Source of the DNA: CAIKZZ01 sp035524495
GTDB taxonomy: Bacteria; Pseudomonadota; Gammaproteobacteria; Steroidobacterales; Steroidobacteraceae
Reading direction: 5' to 3'
Assembly: GCA_035524495.1 (NCBI GenBank)
Contig: DATKOR010000053.1
Location: 1-18,406, forward strand
Length of the DNA stretch: 18,406 nt
Shown here piece after piece: positions 6,774-17,889 of the stretch. The position numbers and the translations under genes were made by a program. The first letter of the stretch is position 1, and the number at the start of each line of letters is the position of its first letter. The notes below the pieces were generated by a model that was not told the DNA's origin, searched no databases, and worked only from the letters and a program-made list of their open reading frames with translations.

Positions 6774-6800
6774 CTTGAAATGAGGGCCGCAAGCCCCCAT
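6774..6800 (+). promoter_or_regulatory. sigma32 heat-shock promoter of grpE-dnaK-dnaJ
   Basis: CTTGAA (6774-6779), preceded by CC and followed by A, is separated by 15 bases from CCCCAT (6795-6800). Both boxes and the spacing match the sigma32 (RpoH) consensus. The predicted start is near 6807, 34 bases before grpE. It lies between hrcA and grpE, so heat shock should raise the chaperones without raising their repressor. Confidence 0.85.
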
Positions 6801-6840
6801 CCTCCGCGCCGGCGTGACGCCTGACCGTGGAGATCCGTCG

Positions 6841-7401
6841 ATGACCGACCCGAAGCCCAGCCCCGCGACCGTGGAGACCGCCGATCCGGAGGCGACCGCC
6901 GTCCTCAACGACGACAGCTTCCGGCCCGATGCCGCGGCGCTCGCGGCGGAGCTCGCAGCGGCCAAGCAGAAGTCCGAGGAGCACTTCAATCAGTATGTCC
7001 GCGTACTCGCCGAGTTCGACAACTTCCGAAAGCGCGCGAGCCGCGACCTTGAGAGCGCGCAGCGCTACGCGCTCGAGCGCTTTGCGCAGGAGTTGCTGCC
7101 GGCGCTCGATGGTTTTGAGCTCGCGATCGCCAACGCGGGCTCGGGCGACCTCAAGAGCCTCATCGAGGGCCAGGCGGCCACCCACCGGCTGCTGCTGAAG
7201 GCCTTCGAGAAGGCCGGAATCGTCGAACTCGACCCCGCCGGCAGGCCCTTCAACCCGGCCGAGCACGAGGCGATGCTGGCCGAGCCCTCCTCGACGCTGG
7301 CGCCGAACACGGTCGTCCGGACGATCCAGAAGGGCTACGTGCTGAACGGCCGGGTGCTGCGCCCGGCCCGCGTCATCGTCGCGCGCGCCCCGGACGCTTG
7401 A
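6841..7401 (+). CDS. grpE: Nucleotide exchange factor GrpE
   Basis: A 186-residue co-chaperone that releases ADP from DnaK. A poorly conserved, flexible N-terminus (1-35) is followed by a long helix (about 36-85, AAELAAAKQKSEEHFNQYVRV then FDNFRKRASRD), which forms the dimeric stalk. The C-terminal beta domain carries the family signature VRTIQKGYVLNGRVLRPARVIV (158-179), written here only as a landmark. The ATG at 6841 has GGAG nine bases upstream. It is the first gene after the sigma32 promoter, 95 bases beyond hrcA, and leads into dnaK after 63 bases. Confidence 0.97.
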   Translation: MTDPKPSPATVETADPEATAVLNDDSFRPDAAALAAELAAAKQKSEEHFNQYVRVLAEFDNFRKRASRDLESAQRYALERFAQELLPALDGFELAIANAGSGDLKSLIEGQAATHRLLLKAFEKAGIVELDPAGRPFNPAEHEAMLAEPSSTLAPNTVVRTIQKGYVLNGRVLRPARVIVARAPDA

Positions 7402-7404
7402 CAA

Positions 7405-7419
7405 CGGCCGCTTCGGCCG
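7405..7419 (+). other. short hairpin between grpE and dnaK
   Basis: CGGCCG (7405-7410), loop CTT, CGGCCG (7414-7419), starting three bases after the grpE stop. No T-run follows, so it is not a terminator. It may mark an mRNA processing or stability site, or be chance in GC-rich DNA. Confidence 0.35.
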
Positions 7420-7464
7420 CATGTACGTCAGCAAGAATTCCGTATCCGCTTGAGGAGCACTCGC

Positions 7465-9381
<1,917 letters not shown>

Positions 9382-9413
9382 GCGAGGCCTGCAGGTCCTG
9401 GCACGATAAGAAG

Positions 9414-9444
9414 CGCCGCCGCGGGCCGATCGCCCGCGGCGGCG
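9414..9444 (+). other. 13-bp GC-rich hairpin between dnaK and dnaJ
   Basis: Two perfect 13-base arms (9414-9426, reverse complement at 9432-9444) flank a CGATC loop. The following bases (ACGTTGTTGGGGG) hold only broken pairs of T, so this is at best a weak terminator. It more likely protects the dnaK mRNA 3' end or lowers read-through into dnaJ, which starts 22 bases later. The structure is clear; its effect is inferred. Confidence 0.75.
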
Positions 9445-9466
9445 ACGTTGTTGGGGGCGAGGCGAG

Positions 9467-10588
9467 ATGGCGAAGCGCGACTACTACCAGGTCCTTGAGG
9501 TGCCGCGCACCGCGAGCGAGGCGGACATCAAGAAGGCCTATCGGCGCCTCGCGATGAAGCACCATCCCGACCGCAACGAGGGGGACTCCGGCTCCGAGGA
9601 GGCGTTCAAGGAGGCCAAGGAGGCCTACGAGGTCCTCTCCGATCCCCAGAAACGCGCCGCCTACGACCAGTTCGGCCACGCGGGCCTCGAAGGCGGGCGC
9701 GGCGGCGTCGACCCCGGCGAGGTCTTCGGCGACATCTTCGGCGAGGTCTTCGGGGACATCTTCGGCGGCGGCCGCCGCGGCGGCCGCCAGGTGTTTCGTG
9801 GCGCGGACCTGCGCTACGAGCTCGAACTCGACCTCGAGCAGGCGGTGTTCGGCCACTCGCCCGAGATCGAGATCACGACGCTCAGCGAGTGCGAGCACTG
9901 TGCGGGCTCGGGCGCCGCGAAGGGCAGCCAGCCGACCCGTTGCACGACCTGCGGCGGCGCGGGCCAGGTCCGGATGCAGCAGGGCTTCTTCGCGGTCCAG
10001 CAGACCTGCCCGCGCTGCAAGGGCCGCGGCCAGATCATCGAGAAGCCGTGCGATCACTGCTACGGCCAGGGCCGCGTGCGCCGTGCGCGCACGCTCCAGG
10101 TCAAGGTGCCGCCGGGTGTCGACTCGGGCGACCGGATCCGGCTGTCGGGCGAGGGCGAGGCGGGCAGGAACGGCGGCCCGCCCGGCGATCTCTACGTCGA
10201 GGTCGCGGTCAGAAAGCACCCGATCTTCGAGCGCGACGGTGCCGACCTCTCGTGCGAGGTGCCGATCGCCTTCACGACCGCCGCGCTCGGCGGCGAGATC
10301 GACGTCCCGACGCTCGGCGGGCACGCCTCGATCAAGGTCCCCGCGGAGACCCAGTCGGGGCGCGTGTTCCGGCTGAAGTCCCAGGGGGTGCGCCCGGTGC
10401 GCGGCGGCGCGACCGGGGACCTTTACTGCCGCGTCGAGGTCGAGACCCCCGTCAACCTGTCGAGCGAGCAGAAGGAACTCCTGCGCAAGCTCGAGACCTC
10501 ACTGCGGAAGAACCCCAAGCACCACAACCCGCGCGAGGCGACCTGGCTCGACGGGGTCAAGAAGTTCTTCGAGAGCATCGGCGAGTGA
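9467..10588 (+). CDS. dnaJ: Chaperone DnaJ (Hsp40)
   Basis: A 373-residue class I J-protein that delivers substrates to DnaK and stimulates its ATPase. The J domain (1-70) has the HPD triad in MKHHPDRN. A short Gly/Phe region contains a tandem EVFGDIFG repeat. The zinc-finger domain has four CxxCxGxG repeats (CEHCAGSG, CTTCGGAG, CPRCKGRG, CDHCYGQG), followed by the C-terminal substrate domains with GDRIRLSGEGEAG and GGEIDVPTLGG. The ATG at 9467 is preceded by GAGG and GGGGG. The Gly/Phe stretch seems shorter than in E. coli. Its TGA overlaps the dapB GTG start by four bases. Confidence 0.99.
   Translation: MAKRDYYQVLEVPRTASEADIKKAYRRLAMKHHPDRNEGDSGSEEAFKEAKEAYEVLSDPQKRAAYDQFGHAGLEGGRGGVDPGEVFGDIFGEVFGDIFGGGRRGGRQVFRGADLRYELELDLEQAVFGHSPEIEITTLSECEHCAGSGAAKGSQPTRCTTCGGAGQVRMQQGFFAVQQTCPRCKGRGQIIEKPCDHCYGQGRVRRARTLQVKVPPGVDSGDRIRLSGEGEAGRNGGPPGDLYVEVAVRKHPIFERDGADLSCEVPIAFTTAALGGEIDVPTLGGHASIKVPAETQSGRVFRLKSQGVRPVRGGATGDLYCRVEVETPVNLSSEQKELLRKLETSLRKNPKHHNPREATWLDGVKKFFESIGE
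9719..9766 (+). repeat. 24-bp tandem duplication inside dnaJ
   Basis: Two 24-base units (9719-9742 and 9743-9766) differ at one base and encode EVFGDIFG twice in the Gly/Phe linker. E. coli DnaJ has a similar DIFGDVFGDIFG run, so the protein repeat is a family trait. The near-identical DNA suggests recent duplication or strong codon preference. Confidence 0.8.
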
Positions 10589-11409
10589 ACACCGCGCTGA
10601 CACCGGTCCGGATCGCGATCCTGGGGGCCACCGGGCGCATGGGGCGCAGCCTCGCGCACGCGATCCACGACAGCACCGAGTTCGAGCTCGTGGGCGCGCT
10701 GGCCTCGCGCGAGAGCCCGGCGCTCGGATCGGACGTCGGGGAGGTCGCGGGGCTCGCGCGCCGGTTCGGGACGCAGGTGACCGCGAGCGCGGCCGAGGCC
10801 CTGGCACGCGCCGAGGTCGCCCTCGACTTCACGGTCGCGGGCGCGGTCCGCGGCAACCTCGAGGCGGCGCTTGCGCGTCGCTGCCCGATCATCGTCGGCA
10901 CGACGGGCCTGGATGCGCCGACGCAGGCGGCGCTCGAGGAGGCGGCCGGGACGATCGCGGTGCTCGTCGCCCAGAACACGAGCCTTGGCATTAACTTGCT
11001 CGCGCAACTCGTTGAGCAGGCAGCGGCCGCGCTGCCGCTCGAGTACGACATCGAGGTGCTGGAGGCGCATCACCGCTACAAGGTCGACGCCCCGTCCGGG
11101 ACCGCGCTTCGTCTCGGCGAGGCGGCGGCGATCGGCCGTGGCGCCGAGCTGAAGTCGGTCGCGACCCTGGCCCGCAGCGGCGCGACCGGCCCCCGCCGGC
11201 AAGGCTCGATCGGCTTTGCGGTCGTGCGCGGCGGCGACATCGTCGGCGAGCACACGGTGATCTACGCCGGGCCCGGCGAGCGGCTCGAGCTCACCCACCG
11301 CGCGCACGACCGGATGACCTTCGCCTACGGGGCGCTGCGGGCCGCCGAGTGGCTGCGCGGCCGTGCGGCCGGCCGCTATACGATGGGGGATGTGCTCGGA
11401 TTCGGCTGA
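10585..11409 (+). CDS. dapB: 4-hydroxy-tetrahydrodipicolinate reductase
   Basis: A 274-residue cytoplasmic enzyme reducing 4-hydroxy-tetrahydrodipicolinate with NAD(P)H, on the path to diaminopimelate and lysine. It has the Rossmann motif GATGRMGRSL near residue 13, VGTTGLDAPTQ, NTSLGINLL, and the catalytic block EAHHRYKVDAPSGTAL with His162, His163 and Lys166. The C-terminus has HRAHDRMTFAYGALRAAEWL. I chose the GTG at 10585, which overlaps the dnaJ stop as GTGA and gives the family length. The frame is open far upstream inside dnaJ, a trap for start callers. Coupling to dnaJ suggests at least part of its expression follows the heat-shock operon. Confidence 0.97.
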   Translation: MNTALTPVRIAILGATGRMGRSLAHAIHDSTEFELVGALASRESPALGSDVGEVAGLARRFGTQVTASAAEALARAEVALDFTVAGAVRGNLEAALARRCPIIVGTTGLDAPTQAALEEAAGTIAVLVAQNTSLGINLLAQLVEQAAAALPLEYDIEVLEAHHRYKVDAPSGTALRLGEAAAIGRGAELKSVATLARSGATGPRRQGSIGFAVVRGGDIVGEHTVIYAGPGERLELTHRAHDRMTFAYGALRAAEWLRGRAAGRYTMGDVLGFG

Positions 11410-11449
11410 CGCCGACACCTTCGGGCTGGTGCGCAGGGGGCGGCTGCCG

Positions 11450-11455
11450 TAAAAT
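11450..11455 (+). promoter_or_regulatory. probable -10 box of the carAB promoter
   Basis: TAAAAT (five of six consensus) stands in a short AT-rich patch after dapB, placing the start near 11462. The -35 region is weak (TGGTGC at 11427-11432), as may suit an activated or regulated promoter. It would give a leader of roughly 120 bases before carA. Confidence 0.5.
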
Positions 11456-11489
11456 ACGCGCCCGGGCCGAATTCCACGCAGTAAGACCT

Positions 11490-11525
11490 AAGCGGGCGGA
11501 GTCTTCATCAAGGCTCCACCCGCTT
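11490..11525 (+). promoter_or_regulatory. long hairpin in the carA leader
   Basis: Arms 11490-11505 and 11510-11525 form 16 stacked positions around a CATC loop, with a single C/A mismatch (11497 with 11518) and one U-G wobble (11502 with 11513). Only three T follow the 3' arm, so it is a weak intrinsic terminator at most. It may act in attenuation or mRNA stability of carAB. I saw no ATG- or GTG-led leader peptide between the predicted start point and the hairpin. Confidence 0.7.
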
Positions 11526-11556
11526 TGCGCATCTGCGACCGAGAACCGGTGGTAGA

Positions 11557-11571
11557 TCCCGCGCCACGGGA
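11557..11571 (+). promoter_or_regulatory. small hairpin covering the carA ribosome binding site
   Basis: TCCCG (11557-11561) can pair with CGGGA (11567-11571). The second arm contains most of the GGGAG (11568-11572) that serves as the carA Shine-Dalgarno sequence. Closing this 5-bp stem would hide the ribosome site, so it could tune carA translation. Confidence 0.45.
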
Positions 11572-11579
11572 GTGCGCCT

Positions 11580-12773
11580 TTGACGATGCCTGCAGTACTC
11601 GCCCTGGAAGACGGAACGGTCTTCCGGGGTATTTCCATAGGTGCCAAGGGCAACACGACCGGCGAAGTAGTCTTTAACACGGCGATGACGGGCTACCAGG
11701 AGATCCTGACCGATCCCTCGTACAGCCGGCAGATCGTCACGCTGACCTACCCGCACATCGGCAACACCGGCGCGACGCCCGAGGACCTCGAGGCGGGCGC
11801 GATCTACGCCGCGGGCCTCGTGATCCGGGACCTGCCGCTGCTGCACTCGAGCTGGCGCTCGGCCGAGTCGCTGCAGAGCTTTCTCAAGCGCGGCAAGCTC
11901 GTCGCGATCGCCGACATCGACACGCGCCAGCTGACGCGCACGCTGCGCGAGAAGGGCGCGCTCGCCGGCTGCATCATGACCGGCGACACCGTCGACGCCG
12001 CGGCCGCGGTGCGGGCCGCGAAGAAGTTCCCGGGCCTGAAGGGCATGGACCTCGCGAAGGTCGTCTCGGTCAAGCGCCCGTACCAGTGGAACGACGGCAC
12101 GCACTGGAACGGCGCCGCCGAGCATCCGGTGCGCGCCGCGCAGCGGCTGCACGTCGTCGCCTACGACTTCGGCATCAAGCGCAACATCCTGCGGCTGCTC
12201 TCCGACCACGGCTGCCGCGTCACGGTGGTGCCGGCGCAGACGAGCGCGGAGGTGGCGCTCGCGCTCGCCCCCGACGGCATCTTCCTGTCGAACGGGCCCG
12301 GCGACCCCGAGCCCTGCGACTACGCGATCGCGGCGATCCAGGAGTTCCTGAAGGGCGACGTGCCGGTGTTCGGCATCTGCCTCGGGCACCAGCTGCTCGG
12401 GCTCGCCGCCGGCGGGCGCACGATGAAGATGAAGTTCGGCCACCACGGCGCGAACCACCCGGTGCACGACCTCGAGACCGGGCGGGTGCTGATCACGAGC
12501 CAGAACCACGGCTTCGCGGTCGACGAGAGCTCGCTGCCGCCGAACGTGCGCACGACGCACCGCTCGCTGTTCGACGGGTCGCTGCAGGGGATCGAGTTCA
12601 CCGACCGCCCGGCGTTCGGCTTCCAGGGCCACCCGGAGGCGAGCCCGGGGCCGCACGACGTCAAGGGGCTGTTCGAGCATTTCGTGCACCTGATGCTGCG
12701 CAGGCTGCAGGCGCAGCTGCGCGCCCGCGAGACCAAGGTGACGCCCGAGCAGACCGGCGTCGCCGAAGGCTGA
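11580..12773 (+). CDS. carA: Carbamoyl-phosphate synthase small (glutaminase) subunit
   Basis: A 397-residue subunit that hydrolyses glutamine and channels ammonia to CarB for arginine and pyrimidine synthesis. The N-terminal CPSase domain has GEVVFNTAMTGYQEILTDPSY. The class I amidotransferase domain has FLSNGPGDPEPCDY, the nucleophile Cys267 in GICLGHQ, and the dyad His351/Glu353 in GHPEASPGP. I chose the TTG at 11580: it gives MTMPAVLALEDG, in line with MTKPA-type N-termini of Pseudomonas CarA, and puts GGGAG seven bases upstream. An ATG at 11586 would leave a 13-base gap. It is followed by carB after 15 bases. Confidence 0.97.
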   Translation: MTMPAVLALEDGTVFRGISIGAKGNTTGEVVFNTAMTGYQEILTDPSYSRQIVTLTYPHIGNTGATPEDLEAGAIYAAGLVIRDLPLLHSSWRSAESLQSFLKRGKLVAIADIDTRQLTRTLREKGALAGCIMTGDTVDAAAAVRAAKKFPGLKGMDLAKVVSVKRPYQWNDGTHWNGAAEHPVRAAQRLHVVAYDFGIKRNILRLLSDHGCRVTVVPAQTSAEVALALAPDGIFLSNGPGDPEPCDYAIAAIQEFLKGDVPVFGICLGHQLLGLAAGGRTMKMKFGHHGANHPVHDLETGRVLITSQNHGFAVDESSLPPNVRTTHRSLFDGSLQGIEFTDRPAFGFQGHPEASPGPHDVKGLFEHFVHLMLRRLQAQLRARETKVTPEQTGVAEG

Positions 12774-12788
12774 GGACGTTCCCGACCC

Positions 12789-16009
<3,221 letters not shown>

Positions 16010-16013
<4 letters not shown>

Positions 16014-16483
16014 AGCGCAGTCCCATCACGGTCAAGGGGGCGGAGCGCCTGCGCGCGGAGCTCAAGCGCCTGAAGTCCGAGGAGCGGCCGGCCGTCATCA
16101 AGGCGATCGCCGAGGCGCGCGGCCACGGCGACCTTTCGGAGAACGCCGAGTACCACGCCGCCCGCGAGCACCAGGGCTTCATCGAGGGGCGCATCAAGGA
16201 GATCGAGCACCGCCTCGCGCACACCGAGGTCATCGACGTCGCGAAGCTGCCGCAGACCGGCAAGGTCGTGTTCGGCACGACGGTGGAGCTCGAGGCCGCG
16301 GACGGCGCGCACACCACCTACCAGATCGTCGGCGAGGACGAGGCCGACATCCGCCAGGGCCTGATCGCGATCACCTCGCCGATCGCGCGGGCGCTCGTAG
16401 GCAAGGAGGAGGGCGACAGCGTCGAAGTGCAGGCGCCCTCGGGCGTGCGCAGCTACGAGATCGTCGCCGTCCGCTACCTGTGA
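16010..16483 (+). CDS. greA: Transcription elongation factor GreA
   Basis: A 157-residue factor that enters the RNA polymerase secondary channel and triggers cleavage of backtracked RNA. The N-terminal coiled coil (1-75) has the acidic tip GDLSENAEYHAAREHQGF with Asp41 and Glu44, the residues that hold the catalytic metal. The FKBP-like C-terminal domain has GEDEADIRQGLIAITSPIARALVGKEEGD. I chose the GTG at 16010 because AAGGAG lies eight bases upstream and MKRSPITVKGAERL matches GreA N-termini; it overlaps carB by four bases. The frame is open for about 1.8 kb upstream, so an automatic start could be badly wrong. The carB-greA link is conserved in Pseudomonas. Confidence 0.98.
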
Positions 16484-16884
16484 GGCTCGCACGGCGCCTG
16501 CTGCTCGCGCTGTGGGCCGGGGTGCTCGTGACGCTCGCGCTCATCGTCGCGCCGCTGCTCTTCGCGACGCTCGCCGACCGGCACCTCGCCGGCGCGCTTG
16601 CCGGCGCGCTCTTTCGGATCGCGACGCTTGCGTCGCTGCCGCTCTCGCTGCTGCTCGTGGTCCTGTCCGACGCGGCGCCGCGCGGCCGCCGGCTCTGGCC
16701 GCTCGCCCCGGCGCTGCTGCTCAGCGTGAGCGAGTGGGGCGTGCGCCCGATGCTCGAGGCCGCGCGAGCGGCGGGTGGCGCGGGCAGCACCGCGTTCGCG
16801 GCCTGGCACGGGCTCTCGACGGGGCTCTATCTCGTGGCGACGGCGCTCGTCGTCACGCTGCTCGTTGGCGAGCTCAGGGACTAG
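16480..16884 (+). CDS. DUF4149 family membrane protein
   Basis: A 134-residue integral membrane protein of unknown function. I see about four hydrophobic segments near residues 7-27, 44-62, 72-88 and 113-131. The N-terminal LWAGVLVTLALIVAPLLFATL followed by LAGALAGALFR resembles the conserved start of DUF4149 proteins, which are often found beside greA and yhbY. The GTG at 16480 overlaps the greA stop as GTGA, so translation is probably coupled to greA. Its TAG shares a CTAG with the yhbY stop on the other strand. The family assignment is by motif memory, not a search. Confidence 0.8.
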   Translation: MRLARRLLLALWAGVLVTLALIVAPLLFATLADRHLAGALAGALFRIATLASLPLSLLLVVLSDAAPRGRRLWPLAPALLLSVSEWGVRPMLEAARAAGGAGSTAFAAWHGLSTGLYLVATALVVTLLVGELRD

Positions 16885-17177
16885 TCGGGCAGCACGATCC
16901 GGGTGAGCTTGGGGTTCGGGCGGAAGAAGAGCCCGACGTTGCCGATCCGCTGCACGAGCGTGCTCGCGGTGCGGCTCGCGAGCGTCGCGAAAGCCGCGTC
17001 GCGCGCCTCGCGATCGCCGAGACGCGCGCGCGCCTTGACGAGTTCGTGATCGGCGAGTGCGCGCTCCATCTCGGCGGCGACGGCGTCGGTGAGTCCGGCC
17101 TGGCCGAGCGTGACGAGCGGATGGAGCGGGTGGCCGAGGCGCCTTAAGTGCTTCTTCTGGCGTTCGTTCAATTCCAT
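16881..17177 (-). CDS. yhbY: CRM-domain RNA-binding protein YhbY
   Basis: A 98-residue CRM-domain protein that associates with pre-50S ribosomal particles in E. coli. Family marks are the N-terminal LNERQKKHLRRLGHPLHPLV, the loop LGQAGLTDAV, ALADHELVKAR, the segment IGNVGLFFRPNP and a short basic/hydrophobic end. The ATG at 17177 matches the usual N-terminus (length near 97 in E. coli); a GTG at 17183 would add two residues. A perfect TATAAT lies just upstream, so that the A of this ATG falls at the predicted transcription start: the gene may be leaderless. It diverges from rlmE, as in E. coli. Confidence 0.94.
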   Translation of the reverse strand: MELNERQKKHLRRLGHPLHPLVTLGQAGLTDAVAAEMERALADHELVKARARLGDREARDAAFATLASRTASTLVQRIGNVGLFFRPNPKLTRIVLPD

Positions 17178-17183
17178 CTCCAC

Positions 17184-17189
17184 ATTATA
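17184..17189 (-). promoter_or_regulatory. consensus -10 box of yhbY, possibly shared with rlmE
   Basis: On the minus strand TATAAT (17189-17184) is a perfect -10 element; its predicted +1 is base 17177, the first base of the yhbY ATG. No good -35 was found at 16-18 bases. On the plus strand the same AT patch reads TATAGG (17186-17191), with TTCGTT 17 bases upstream, and could serve rlmE-ftsH about 30 bases further on. Confidence 0.6.
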
Positions 17190-17218
17190 GGGACCGCCTC
17201 CGGCGACCCGAGGGCAGG

Positions 17219-17845
17219 ATGGCCAAGCGCAGCAAGTCGAGCGAACGATGGCTCAAGGAGCACGCCGCGGACGCGTACGTCAAACGCGCCCGCCAGGAAG
17301 GCTTTCGTTCGCGGGCGGCGTTCAAGCTCGAGGAACTCGACGCCACGGAACGGCTTCTAAGGCCCGGAATGGTCGTCGTCGACCTGGGCGCGGCTCCGGG
17401 CGGCTGGAGCCAGTACGCGGCCAAGGTCTTGAATGGTAAGGGTTCTGTGTTTGCACTGGACATCCTGCCCATGGACGCGCTGCCCGGGGTCACCTTCATC
17501 GAGGGAGACTTTCGGGAGCCGGGCCCCTTGCAGGCCCTGAAGGAAGCGCTCGGCGGGCGGCCGGTCGATCTTGTGATGTCCGACATGGCCCCCAATATGG
17601 CCGGCATCGATGCTGTGGATCAGCCGCGTCAGCTCTACCTCGCCGAACTCGCCCTCGAGTTCAGCCGTGAGGTTCTCAAGCCCGGCGGCGTGTTCCTCGC
17701 CAAGGTTTTTCAGGGCGCGGGCTTCGACGAATTTCTGCGCGGCGTGCGGCGCGAGTTCGAGAAAGTGCGCATGAAAAAGCCGCCGGCGTCGCGCGCGCGC
17801 AGCGCCGAAATGTACCTGCTGGCGACCGGCAGGCGTATCCTGTAG
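17219..17845 (+). CDS. rlmE: 23S rRNA 2'-O-ribose methyltransferase RlmE (FtsJ/RrmJ)
   Basis: A 208-residue SAM-dependent enzyme that methylates the ribose of U2552 in the A loop of 23S rRNA; it is heat-induced in E. coli. It has the SAM motif VVDLGAAPGGWSQYA (53-67) and the catalytic tetrad Lys36, Asp122 (in SDMAPNMAG), Lys162 (in FLAKVFQG) and Glu197 (in RSAEMYLLA). The ATG at 17219 has AGGG close upstream. It is followed after 44 bases by ftsH, the conserved order. I saw no sigma32 motif in the short upstream spacer. Confidence 0.98.
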   Translation: MAKRSKSSERWLKEHAADAYVKRARQEGFRSRAAFKLEELDATERLLRPGMVVVDLGAAPGGWSQYAAKVLNGKGSVFALDILPMDALPGVTFIEGDFREPGPLQALKEALGGRPVDLVMSDMAPNMAGIDAVDQPRQLYLAELALEFSREVLKPGGVFLAKVFQGAGFDEFLRGVRREFEKVRMKKPPASRARSAEMYLLATGRRIL

Positions 17846-17889
17846 CGTCGGTTAGCAATGCCGGCGCGACGTCTCGCCTGGAGCCTGTT

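Noticed and set aside
11490..11530. Intrinsic terminator of dapB
   Set aside because: The stem is strong but only three T follow, and it lies after the likely carA start point, so a leader structure is the better reading.
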